Assembly (NCBI RefSeq): GCF_023256435.1
Contig: NZ_JAGDXM010000019.1
Location: 1 to 43,132 of the forward strand
Direction of reading: 5' to 3'
Origin: Thermoplasma sp.
GTDB taxonomy: Archaea; Thermoplasmatota; Thermoplasmata; Thermoplasmatales; Thermoplasmataceae
Length of the DNA stretch: 43,132 nucleotides
The number at the start of each line of letters is the position of its first letter. Position 1 is the first letter of the stretch. Shown piece after piece: positions 1-8,144 of this stretch. The notes under the pieces are model-generated. The model was not told where the DNA came from, did not search any database, and saw nothing but the letters and a program-made list of their open reading frames with translations. The translations under genes were made by a program, and so were the position numbers.

Positions 1-65
1 TCCACGATAACCAAGTGGATGATACTTTAGTAAAATCGCTGAGATCCGAATATACGCCTGTGTAG
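1..65 (+). CDS. 3' end of an unidentified gene (partial)
   Basis: An open frame enters from the left edge and stops at TAG 63-65, giving about 20 residues ending SEYTPV. The other two plus frames stop within the first 30 bases. The piece is too short to identify, and it may be chance reading. Confidence 0.3.
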   Translation, partial: HDNQVDDTLVKSLRSEYTPV

Positions 66-106
66 ATCGTTACTTCGGGCTTATACGGATGTCCGGAAAG
101 GCAGAT

Positions 107-140
107 GTCTCAGAGAGAACAGGCCATACTCTAATGAGAC
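107..140. terminator. hairpin between convergent gene ends
   Basis: GTCTCA (107-112) pairs with TGAGAC (135-140), and AGAG (114-117) pairs with CTCT (129-132), leaving an 11-base loop. It lies between the stop of the left-edge frame and the 3' end of the minus-strand arcS gene. A role in 3'-end formation is inferred from position; there is no strong T-run on either side. Confidence 0.3.
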
Positions 141-170
141 TTATTCTACGATTTATGACAGAATACAGCC

Positions 171-1703
171 TCATCTTACCTTAACCGCCACACCCTTCTT
201 CAATTCTATCATTGCCCTTGCCGGCATCTTTGCGATGCCGACCCCACGGATCTCACCATTATGGACAAGCACAACTTCGTCTTCCTGTCTTATGTCCTCA
301 GTGGCATCAACAACTCCCATAGCGTATACGTTTGAGGTGGGTTTGAAATCATCTATCTCGACAAGGAATTTTCCATTGTTCAGAAACATGTCTGCTGAAG
401 CCTTATTTATTGTGAACTTTCCCATCTTTTCATTGTATACAAAGAGAATTTTCCCATCCTTTACTAGCATATCCTGATTGTAATTTCTCCTTATGGTGTA
501 TCCAGATATCAATGGCATTAGCCAATCCCCAAACTGGTATTTAAGTATGGAATTATATTTGACAATTTTCTGATTTACTGATTTACCGGAATCTACCTCT
601 TTCTTCAATATATCATTTAGTTTCGACAGATTTGTAGATTTGAACTCTATGACTTCATATGGATATGGTATGGCCTCAGTGATAAATTCCAGATCATCAG
701 GAATGAAGGCTACTACCTTTCTGTATCTGTTGCGATCCATATAGCTCCGCATCATGCGTTTCATCATGACCTTTTCATCCTCATACCAGAGCCCGATCAC
801 AGGTATGTCGTAAAACCTCGGCGGATACGTTTCTTCCAGCTCCCTGGGTACTATACCAAGAGGTGATGTAACTATTATCTCATGAATATATTTTCTCAGA
901 TCACCTATGGCCCCGATCACCTTCTGATGGCTTCTGGAATAAGAATAGGGCTTCTTTGCAGAGCATGGAAGTATAAGCGCCACATCCAGATCTGGCTTGA
1001 CGTATGAGTTGCTTATATAATTACGATATCTTATCAGGTCTGGCCTGTACAGATCCTCTATGGTGTTCGCCTTTATGTAAGGAGTACGCGCAGGAAATAC
1101 GATCTCGAATTCCTGATAATATGAATAATCGGCTATGCGCACTATCTCTGCAGCCTTGCTGGATACGACGGTTTTTTCGACAATTTCTCTCAGCGTACCG
1201 TCTGCTATTGAGCTGCGTATGTCCTGGATGATCTCAGAGATGAACGCATTATTCTCAGCTGAAACGTCATGATCCGTTCGATCTATTCCGAATGGAGTGA
1301 ATCTATAGCCCATCTTACCCTGCATATCCAGGACTGAATCATCGAAAAACGATACACCGAGGTAAACTAGCGCTGGTATCGAATAGGGATCGCTCAATCC
1401 TGAGATAAATATCAACTTGGAGAAACCGTATTTCGAATGTATATCCATGATCAGCCTGACAAGATCCTTTGGTCTCCTTACAAGTTCCATGCCGTTGGGT
1501 ATTATGATGAGATTTTCGGTCTCCAACAATTCCTGCTTTATCTTTGCTGGATAGAGTATCTGCCTCGGTATTCTCTCTCCAAGAATTTCGATATATTTCT
1601 CATCATAATTTATATCAGATGCTGTTCTGAGTAATGCCGGAAAAACTACATCGCCAATTTTTCCGTACCTGGAATAACCGAATATGGCCTGATCCTCAAT
1701 CAT
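171..1703 (-). CDS. arcS: archaeosine synthase ArcS (TgtA2-type)
   Basis: This 510-residue protein belongs to the TGT-related family that acts on preQ0 placed at position 15 of archaeal tRNA, on the route to archaeosine (G+15). The diagnostic ArcS signature PCSAKKPYSYSRSH is at residues 246-259. A degenerate TGT-like part precedes it, and the last ~75 residues look like a PUA tRNA-binding domain (GVVDA...VGIAKMPA). The ATG at 1703 is about 29 bases from a TATA-like ATTTAAAG, with no ribosome binding site, so the transcript is probably nearly leaderless. QueD and QueC, which make the preQ0 precursor, lie in the same window at 25294-26512. The family assignment is firm. Which chemical step this enzyme performs, and with which partner, cannot be read here. 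Confidence 0.93.
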   Translation of the reverse strand: MIEDQAIFGYSRYGKIGDVVFPALLRTASDINYDEKYIEILGERIPRQILYPAKIKQELLETENLIIIPNGMELVRRPKDLVRLIMDIHSKYGFSKLIFISGLSDPYSIPALVYLGVSFFDDSVLDMQGKMGYRFTPFGIDRTDHDVSAENNAFISEIIQDIRSSIADGTLREIVEKTVVSSKAAEIVRIADYSYYQEFEIVFPARTPYIKANTIEDLYRPDLIRYRNYISNSYVKPDLDVALILPCSAKKPYSYSRSHQKVIGAIGDLRKYIHEIIVTSPLGIVPRELEETYPPRFYDIPVIGLWYEDEKVMMKRMMRSYMDRNRYRKVVAFIPDDLEFITEAIPYPYEVIEFKSTNLSKLNDILKKEVDSGKSVNQKIVKYNSILKYQFGDWLMPLISGYTIRRNYNQDMLVKDGKILFVYNEKMGKFTINKASADMFLNNGKFLVEIDDFKPTSNVYAMGVVDATEDIRQEDEVVLVHNGEIRGVGIAKMPARAMIELKKGVAVKVR

Positions 1704-1728
1704 TTATTTACGATATTTTGACGGGATT

Positions 1729-1736
1729 ATTTAAAG
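1729..1736 (-). promoter_or_regulatory. TATA box of arcS
   Basis: ATTTAAAG on the plus strand (CTTTAAAT on the gene strand) is centred about 29 bases before the arcS ATG, the usual archaeal TATA distance for a very short leader. Confidence 0.5.
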
Positions 1737-1799
1737 TTCGTATCACAAAAAATACTGCCCCTCTATTCGGCCTTCCGCTGAATATTTTTATAGATTAGG

Positions 1800-1804
1800 A
1801 AAAA
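1800..1804 (-). terminator. T5 run after tRNA-Ser
   Basis: Five T residues on the minus strand follow the tRNA-Ser discriminator base directly. Short oligo-T tracts are the usual archaeal stop for tRNA transcripts. Confidence 0.45.
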
Positions 1805-1886
1805 CGCGGGGAGTGGGATTCGAACCCACGCTCTCATAAGAGAAACAGCTTAGCAGGCTGCCGCCTTACCTCTGGGCCATCCCCGC
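1805..1886 (-). tRNA. tRNA-Ser (anticodon GCT)
   Basis: The minus strand folds as a class II tRNA. The acceptor GCGGGGA pairs with TCCCCGC and is followed by discriminator G, as in serine tRNAs. The anticodon stem is CAGC/GCTG with loop CTGCTAA, giving anticodon GCT for AGC/AGU codons. A long variable arm is built on TCTC/GAGA, and the T-loop reads GGTTCGAATCC. The 3' CCA is not encoded. The tRNA begins 8 bases after the stop of the upstream 53-residue gene on the same strand, so the two may share a transcript. Confidence 0.96.
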
Positions 1887-1894
1887 CCACAATC

Positions 1895-2056
1895 TCACTG
1901 GCTGAACCTCTCCTGAAGGTCGTTGGCTATCTGCTCCAGCATCTCTTCGAAGTCCTCGTTCTCAAAGGTGAATATTTCTCCGCTCGGTAGAATTATTTTC
2001 GCATAATATATATCGCCATCCTTAGATACCTCAACCTGAGCCAGTTCCTCTGTCAT
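1895..2056 (-). CDS. small acidic conserved-looking protein, 53 aa
   Basis: A compact reading frame of 53 residues begins MTEELAQVEVSKDGDIYYAK and ends NDLQERFSQ. It looks like two beta strands (YYAKIILPSGEIFTF) followed by an acidic amphipathic helix (ENEDFEEMLEQIANDLQERF). The codons resemble those of neighbouring genes and the frame exactly fills the space between tRNA-Ser and the divergent Taw2 promoter. A TATA-like stretch at 2082-2090, read on the minus strand, sits about 31 bases before its ATG. I do not recognise the family; the adjacent tRNA does not prove a tRNA-related role. Confidence 0.7.
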   Translation of the reverse strand: MTEELAQVEVSKDGDIYYAKIILPSGEIFTFENEDFEEMLEQIANDLQERFSQ

Positions 2057-2065
2057 ACCTATCAA

Positions 2066-2092
2066 GCCTTAAATGATTTGCCTATATTATAC
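2066..2092. promoter_or_regulatory. divergent promoter region
   Basis: Two TATA-like elements lie between divergent genes. CTTAAAT (2068-2074) is placed for a plus-strand start near 2103. TATATTAT (about 2083-2090) is placed for a minus-strand start just before 2056. The assignment of each box to a gene is inferred from spacing. Confidence 0.4.
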
Positions 2093-2102
2093 TTTTACGC
2101 AA

Positions 2103-3161
2103 ATGTCCTCTGGCGTCCGAAATGATCATGATCGCGTTTATATGTCGATGTACATACACGATTGGATGAGATCCAAGGCCTATCTTATTCCACGCAGCTT
2201 AGCCGATCGGGTCATAAGGGATCTGATAGCATCTGGTAGGATCAGAAAGGATCTGAAGATCCGCAAGATCGGGGATTATGTTGCAGTTCCAATATTCGAT
2301 GAGGATACTTCATATAATTTCGAATCAAAGTATTTGGAATTTGAAAGCAGAAAGGATGCCAATGTGAAGGATATGATAGGTGATATCCTTTCCAGGGAGT
2401 ATGGATACACTGGATATATACCTGAAAAATGGGTGAGGTATGGAAACAGCCTCTTCCTGAATAGACCTGTCGAAGAATCTGTCTTTGAAGTTATGAAGCG
2501 TGTTCTCGGTATAGATTCGATATACGTCTATCATGGAATCGCATCAGCAGAAAGGATACCGGTGGTTGAATTTCTATATGGGAGGAGAGGCGAGGTTCTT
2601 CATATAGAAAATGGCATAAGGTATCTCTTCGATCCGGAGAAGGTTATGTTTTCCCCTGGAAATACCAATGAAAGAACGAGGATGAGCCTTCTAAAATTTC
2701 AGGGGGAAACCGTGCTTGATATGTTCTGTGGCATAGGTTATTTCACTCTGCCCATCGCAAAATATGGCCAGCCGGAAGAAGTATATGCCTGCGACATAAA
2801 TCCATTGGCAGTTCATTATCTAAAGGAGAATGCTAGAATTAACCGTGTGGAAGAGAGAATAATACCAATCATCGGAGATTCAAGAGTCTCATGTCCCAAG
2901 GGCCCATTCGATTCCATAATCATGGGCAATTTCAAATCCCTGATGTTTCTACCCGCAGCACTCAAGCGATCGAAGGAAAACACGAGAATAATACTCCACC
3001 ATCTTGTATCGCAGGAAAATCTCACCAGATATAGATATGATATAATGCACTATACATCCACGATGGGCTATCTTTCATCGGTGGAGGACTCCCATATTGT
3101 AAAGTCGTACGCACCCAAGATGTTTCATGTTTCAACCACGCTGAGGATACTCCGGATATGA
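2103..3161 (+). CDS. taw2: tRNA wyosine methyltransferase-like transferase Taw2
   Basis: A class I Rossmann-fold SAM enzyme of the Trm5/TYW2 superfamily. The N-terminal part (from about SKAYLIPRS) matches the family's small substrate domain. The SAM-binding motif is DMFCGIGYFTLPIA, followed by ACDINPLAV. Where Trm5 has NLP, this protein reads IIMGNFKS, and it ends VKSYAPKMFHVSTTLRI. Both features point to Taw2, which moves the aminocarboxypropyl group of SAM to the tricyclic base at G37 of tRNA-Phe, rather than to Trm5. The start is uncertain: ATG codons at 2073, 2103 and 2142 are in frame. 2103 fits the CTTAAAT box, while homology begins nearer 2142. Confidence 0.85.
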   Translation: MSSGVRNDHDRVYMSMYIHDWMRSKAYLIPRSLADRVIRDLIASGRIRKDLKIRKIGDYVAVPIFDEDTSYNFESKYLEFESRKDANVKDMIGDILSREYGYTGYIPEKWVRYGNSLFLNRPVEESVFEVMKRVLGIDSIYVYHGIASAERIPVVEFLYGRRGEVLHIENGIRYLFDPEKVMFSPGNTNERTRMSLLKFQGETVLDMFCGIGYFTLPIAKYGQPEEVYACDINPLAVHYLKENARINRVEERIIPIIGDSRVSCPKGPFDSIIMGNFKSLMFLPAALKRSKENTRIILHHLVSQENLTRYRYDIMHYTSTMGYLSSVEDSHIVKSYAPKMFHVSTTLRILRI

Positions 3162-3319
3162 ATTGCGCAAAATAAGAGGCAAACCGTTCACTAAAATATC
3201 AACAACCGCATCATCAAAAATAAGGTAATACAAAAATGTAAAGTTTATCTACCAAACCGTTTCTCATCGATCCGATATAAAATCGGTTGAGTTAACTGAA
3301 TTTTAATTCACTCACCTGA
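3162..3319. other. gap between convergent genes with a small hairpin
   Basis: This is A+T-rich sequence between the 3' ends of taw2 and lsm. It contains a perfect 5-bp hairpin, CCGAT (3272-3276) with ATCGG (3282-3286), possibly involved in 3'-end formation. Nothing else is recognisable. Confidence 0.3.
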
Positions 3320-3541
3320 TTATTTTGGTACTATTCTTACAACGTTGCTTCCTCTAACCACTACCGTGCCAAGTTTCCTTGATACGTTTTCGCTGCTTTC
3401 GTCCACATCATCCAGTACCATATTCATATACTCGTCAAATCCTGTGAGCACGCCTTCAAGTACACGGTTATCCTTCAACAGCAAAGAAACCCTTTTATTA
3501 ACGCTTTCCTCAAGCATTTTCATTGGCATCATCAATATCAT
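3320..3541 (-). CDS. archaeal Sm-like protein (SmAP/LSm)
   Basis: A 73-residue LSm-fold protein that forms a ring binding U-rich RNA. The Sm1 motif (RVSLLLKDNRVLEGVLTGFD) and the Sm2 motif (VVVRGSNVVRI) are both present, with the conserved EYMNMVLDD between them. The ATG at 3541 is preceded by GAGGGGTGA a few bases upstream, which decides against the in-frame TTG at 3553. It is the last gene of the csl4 operon, directly after a 54-residue coiled-coil gene. Confidence 0.93.
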   Translation of the reverse strand: MILMMPMKMLEESVNKRVSLLLKDNRVLEGVLTGFDEYMNMVLDDVDESSENVSRKLGTVVVRGSNVVRIVPK

Positions 3542-3549
3542 TTCACCCC

Positions 3550-3714
3550 TCAATTGTATTCATCATCATCAAAGTTATCTTCGCGGCTCATTATGACCTG
3601 TATCAGACCACGGAGTACCTCTTTAACATCATCCAGCTCCTTTCTCATATTTTTGACTTCCTTGTTGAGTGCCTCAACATCCTTCGCCTTATCATTACCT
3701 GCGTATTTCATCAT
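3550..3714 (-). CDS. small coiled-coil protein in the csl4-lsm operon, 54 aa
   Basis: The protein starts MMKYAGNDKAKDVEAL and ends REDNFDDDEYN. The middle (about residues 11-42) has a strong heptad pattern of V/L/M residues among K, E and D, so it is probably a single alpha-helical coiled coil with an acidic tail. An AAGGGGGT site lies 6-8 bases before the ATG pair at 3714/3711. A longer frame from 3762 overlaps csl4 and is less likely. The gene lies between exosome subunit Csl4 and the Sm-like protein, so a role in RNA handling is a reasonable guess only. No family recognised. Confidence 0.72.
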   Translation of the reverse strand: MMKYAGNDKAKDVEALNKEVKNMRKELDDVKEVLRGLIQVIMSREDNFDDDEYN

Positions 3715-3724
3715 CAAAACCCCC

Positions 3725-4339
3725 TTAATTTTGCCTGCGGGCCTCACCATGGCTGTTGCCATGGGTTATCCTGTTTTCGTAATTGAATATATCTACATTG
3801 CCATAATCATCCGCTATCTTGCGTATCTCCGTGCGCTGACAGTTCTCACAGTACAGAGTTATATTCTTCTTCACGAGAGGCTGCCTGCATCTGGAACATA
3901 CCGCACTTATGACTCCATAATGGTTGCCATTTATTGATATTTCCGGCATATCTCCAGTCCTCACCACATAACCCCTTATCAGATCTCCCACAGAGATGAA
4001 ATCGGACTGGGGCCTCTTGGACATTCCAAAAGAAAGCTGCATCTCTTCATCAACTTCCTTCAGGCCTGTTCCTCTCTGGAAGACACCAACAACCCTGACT
4101 ATGTATCTGTGCGAATCGTTCTTTATTACCTGCCCATACACAACATCGCCCTTTTTCAATGTGAACTCCTTTTTTTCAGTATCCACTGATATCATGAGGT
4201 TTATATCATCCCTGATTATATTCCCGAATTTTGTTGCTACTATCTCACCGTTCTTCTCCTCAGTATTGCGTCCTGGCAGGTATTCCTCCGTAGTGGCTAT
4301 TATGTCCCCGGGAAAAGCAACTTTCTTTTCTCCTTCCAT
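3725..4339 (-). CDS. csl4: exosome RNA-binding subunit Csl4
   Basis: A 204-residue cap subunit of the archaeal exosome, which binds RNA and brings DnaG to the complex. Three parts are visible: an N-terminal barrel-like region beginning FPGDIIATTEEYLPG, a central S1 domain (KKGDVVYGQVIKND...ISVGDLIRGYVV), and a C-terminal zinc ribbon with CSRCRQPL and CENCQR. The ATG at 4339 has AAAGGA upstream and a TATA box about 59 bases away, implying a leader of about 30 bases. First gene of a csl4 / 54-aa / lsm operon. Confidence 0.95.
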   Translation of the reverse strand: MEGEKKVAFPGDIIATTEEYLPGRNTEEKNGEIVATKFGNIIRDDINLMISVDTEKKEFTLKKGDVVYGQVIKNDSHRYIVRVVGVFQRGTGLKEVDEEMQLSFGMSKRPQSDFISVGDLIRGYVVRTGDMPEISINGNHYGVISAVCSRCRQPLVKKNITLYCENCQRTEIRKIADDYGNVDIFNYENRITHGNSHGEARRQN

Positions 4340-4394
4340 GGATATTCCTTTGTAAACTTTGGCCTATGCGGCTATATCGACATATGATCATACA

Positions 4395-4402
4395 TATTTA
4401 AG
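4395..4402 (-). promoter_or_regulatory. TATA box of the csl4 operon
   Basis: TATTTAAG on the plus strand reads CTTAAATA on the gene strand and predicts a start near 4372. The box is nearly symmetric, so it could also drive a plus-strand RNA starting near 4423. Confidence 0.45.
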
Positions 4403-4436
4403 TTTTTTTCCACTGAAAACGTAAGTATTCGCTCAT

Positions 4437-4547
4437 CATATAGTCGTTAACCATGCACCTGTATGGAGGTGAACCAGTTATATGGGGCCCATAATTCAAT
4501 TTCATGATAATCCTTTCACTCTCAATAAAAGTTATATTATTTTTTAG
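4437..4547 (+). promoter_or_regulatory. hairpin hiding a strong ribosome binding site before a 21-codon ORF
   Basis: CACCT (4456-4460) pairs with AGGTG (4467-4471) over a 6-base loop. Outer pairs TAAC/GTTA (4448-4451 with 4477-4480) and CATA/TATG (4437-4440 with 4481-4484) can extend it. The right arm is part of GGAGGTGA (4465-4472), a perfect match to the archaeal anti-Shine-Dalgarno. Nine bases later is ATG 4482, opening a 21-residue frame that ends at 4547, just before the regulator gene at 4563. Whether it is transcribed is unknown. Confidence 0.3.
4532..4540 (+). promoter_or_regulatory. TATA box of the regulator-trm56-truA operon
   Basis: TTATATTAT is centred 27 bases before the ATG at 4563, which has no ribosome binding site. 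This supports a leaderless transcript. Confidence 0.5.
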
Positions 4548-4562
4548 CATATCCTGAATATT

Positions 4563-6085
<1,523 letters not shown>

Positions 6086-6095
6086 AAAGTACATC

Positions 6096-6854
6096 ATGAC
6101 GCACTACGCATTCAAATTCGGTTATGAGGGTCAGTATTTTACAGGGTTCCAGAGAGGTAATGGTGAACACAGCATAGAGGATGCAATAATCTACGTCCTC
6201 CGAGAAAATAACTTCGAATATGATATAAGAACCGCAGCAAGGACCGATCGCTATGTCTCGGCAGTTTCCAATGTTTTCGCTCTAGAAACGATGAGGGAAC
6301 CCGATTCAGTGGCCAATCTTATAAACTCAAAGGAAAGACATATCTTTGTGCATTCATATGCGGTTGTTCCGGATGACTTTAATCCCAGACACTGCACATA
6401 CAAGACATACAGATATTATCTCTTTGATGATATAGACTGCCGGGCCATGGAAAATGTTATCAGGAAATTCATAGGAACGCATGATTTTCGCAGTTTCGCA
6501 AGGGTAGACAGCAGAAGGACGATGAGAACGATACTCGATGCAAAATGCGGTGAAGAGGATAATCACAAATATATTGAATTTAAAGCCAGAAGTTTTCTCT
6601 GGAATCAGGTCAGAACCATGGTGGCATTTGCACAGGATAATGCTGAAACCGGAATCGATCCGTTTTCGATAGAAGGCAGATATCCTAGAGTTGCAAGACC
6701 GAATAATCTGATACTCTGGGAAATATATTACGAAGGAGTTGATTTCAAGGTGGTAAGAAGGACGCCGAAGAAGATGCGCGAACTCTATGAAGACAGCAGT
6801 ATAGACGCCATGCTGCTTGAAAACTTGATCCAGAAATTTAATCACAGCATCTAG
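6096..6854 (+). CDS. truA: tRNA pseudouridine synthase TruA
   Basis: A 252-residue pseudouridine synthase of the TruA family, which modifies uridines 38-40 of the tRNA anticodon arm. The catalytic aspartate is D51 in ARTDRYVSA; the usual glycine of RTDxGVSA is a tyrosine here. Further family motifs are NPRHCTYKTYRYYL and FLWNQVRTMVAFA. It starts 10 bases after trm56 on the same strand, so it is probably the third gene of that operon. Confidence 0.95.
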   Translation: MTHYAFKFGYEGQYFTGFQRGNGEHSIEDAIIYVLRENNFEYDIRTAARTDRYVSAVSNVFALETMREPDSVANLINSKERHIFVHSYAVVPDDFNPRHCTYKTYRYYLFDDIDCRAMENVIRKFIGTHDFRSFARVDSRRTMRTILDAKCGEEDNHKYIEFKARSFLWNQVRTMVAFAQDNAETGIDPFSIEGRYPRVARPNNLILWEIYYEGVDFKVVRRTPKKMRELYEDSSIDAMLLENLIQKFNHSI

Positions 6855-6863
6855 ACTGATACA

Positions 6864-6873
6864 GTTTTATTAA
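6864..6873 (+). promoter_or_regulatory. TATA box of the MFS gene
   Basis: GTTTTATTAA is centred 26-27 bases before the ATG at 6896, with no ribosome binding site before the ATG. Confidence 0.45.
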
Positions 6874-6895
6874 GCCTATACATTTCCCTATCCAA

Positions 6896-8026
6896 ATGGA
6901 TTACAGGCCCAAAGCTTACAGCATAATATTTGCCAGATCTCTGTACGCGCTTAACTGGTTCGATATTGCGCCAGCGCTGAAATACATATCAGCGGATCTA
7001 CACATGAACGTCATACAGATAGGGTTGGCCACCACTTCATTCTATATAGGTCTGGCTCTTTTCCAGCTTGTGGGCGGATCTCTGGCGCATCGTATCGGGA
7101 ATCTGGTTGTATCGGTAACTGGTCTTGGGATACTTGGGACATTTGGTATATTTTCTGGGCTCTCCACAAACTTCGTGGAACTGTCTATATCCAGGTTCAT
7201 GGCTGGAGCCGGATCAGCACTGTTCTTTTCGCCTGCGCTTGGCATAATATCAGATATAGTACCGGTTGAAAGATACGGATCCTATGTGAGTGTTTACAAT
7301 GGAGCGTTCAGTTTCGGAGCTGGAACGGGCATATTTGCCTTCGGTTACCTAGACACGATCACTGGCTGGCGTCTATCCCTTGTCATTGGCGGTTTGCTTC
7401 TCATTCTGGCGGATCTTGCTCTGTTTATACTGATGAGGAGAGAAAATCTGAAGAAGAGAAGGCCGATGAGCGATCTCATAGCTGCCGTGAAGAAGCCTGC
7501 CCTCTGGATTCTTCCAGTTGTTACCGTTGGAAGTGCGGTTTCTGAAACCATAATGGGACAGCTATTTGTCTATTATCTTGAAGAGTACAGACATTTCTCG
7601 GCGATAATTGCATCCCTTGCTGGATCGTTTTTCCTCTTTGTTGGATTGCCTGGAGGCTTTATCTCTGCATTTATAATACGCAGGTACAGCAGGAAGGCGC
7701 AGGTGACGTCACTCTTTGTCCTGATGTCTCTCATATTCTTCTTTGTCCCCTTTGAGAGAAATCTGGCCGAGATATTGATCACGCTTTTCGCATTCAGCGT
7801 CCTTTCAATCTATGGGTTTTCATATCTCTATATGGAGGCCAGTAACATAAACAGATCTGCCGTCTCCTTCTCGCTCTCTGTGGTTAATTTTGTTCAGATG
7901 ATGATAAGCTCTGCTGTACCGTATTTGTATACATATGCAATATACAGCGTATCCGTGAATACTGGATGGTATCTCCTTGGCATAATTTCCCTTGTGCCTG
8001 CCCTCTTCATCGTAAAAATAAAGTGA
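6896..8026 (+). CDS. major facilitator superfamily transporter
   Basis: A 376-residue polytopic membrane protein with about 11-12 hydrophobic segments. It has the MFS layout: a loop 2-3 motif after helix 2 (GGSLAHRIGN), SRFMAGAGSALFFSPALG in helix 4, and a basic central loop (MRRENLKKRRP, ~183-193) dividing two halves. The second half carries a related loop (GLPGGFISAFIIRRYSRK). The substrate cannot be told from sequence. It is monocistronic, facing the M20 peptidase gene. Confidence 0.88.
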   Translation: MDYRPKAYSIIFARSLYALNWFDIAPALKYISADLHMNVIQIGLATTSFYIGLALFQLVGGSLAHRIGNLVVSVTGLGILGTFGIFSGLSTNFVELSISRFMAGAGSALFFSPALGIISDIVPVERYGSYVSVYNGAFSFGAGTGIFAFGYLDTITGWRLSLVIGGLLLILADLALFILMRRENLKKRRPMSDLIAAVKKPALWILPVVTVGSAVSETIMGQLFVYYLEEYRHFSAIIASLAGSFFLFVGLPGGFISAFIIRRYSRKAQVTSLFVLMSLIFFFVPFERNLAEILITLFAFSVLSIYGFSYLYMEASNINRSAVSFSLSVVNFVQMMISSAVPYLYTYAIYSVSVNTGWYLLGIISLVPALFIVKIK

Positions 8027-8035
8027 ACCATCTTA

Positions 8036-8117
8036 AGGCTATCATGAAAATGGTAAATGAAGTGCCATTACGGTTAAACGGTCAGGGCTTCAGGCCGAAA
8101 AAATGACCAGATAGCCT
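8036..8117. other. possible structured RNA or two-way terminator between convergent genes
   Basis: AGGCTATC (8036-8043) pairs perfectly with GATAGCCT (8110-8117). Inside are two further hairpins: ATGG (8050-8053) with CCAT (8065-8068), and GGTCA (8080-8084) with TGACC (8104-8108), the latter enclosing GGC/GCC (8086-8088 with 8094-8096). The result is a closed three-stem shape of about 82 bases. It fills most of the 118-base gap between the MFS and M20 genes. Function unknown. Confidence 0.3.
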
Positions 8118-8137
8118 GTATGATGCCCAAAATGATC

Positions 8138-8144
8138 AAAAAAA
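8138..8144 (-). terminator. T7 run after the M20 peptidase gene
   Basis: Seven T residues on the minus strand follow the stop codon at 8145-8147 immediately. T-rich tracts terminate archaeal transcription. A second T run follows further downstream near 8098-8103. Confidence 0.4.
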
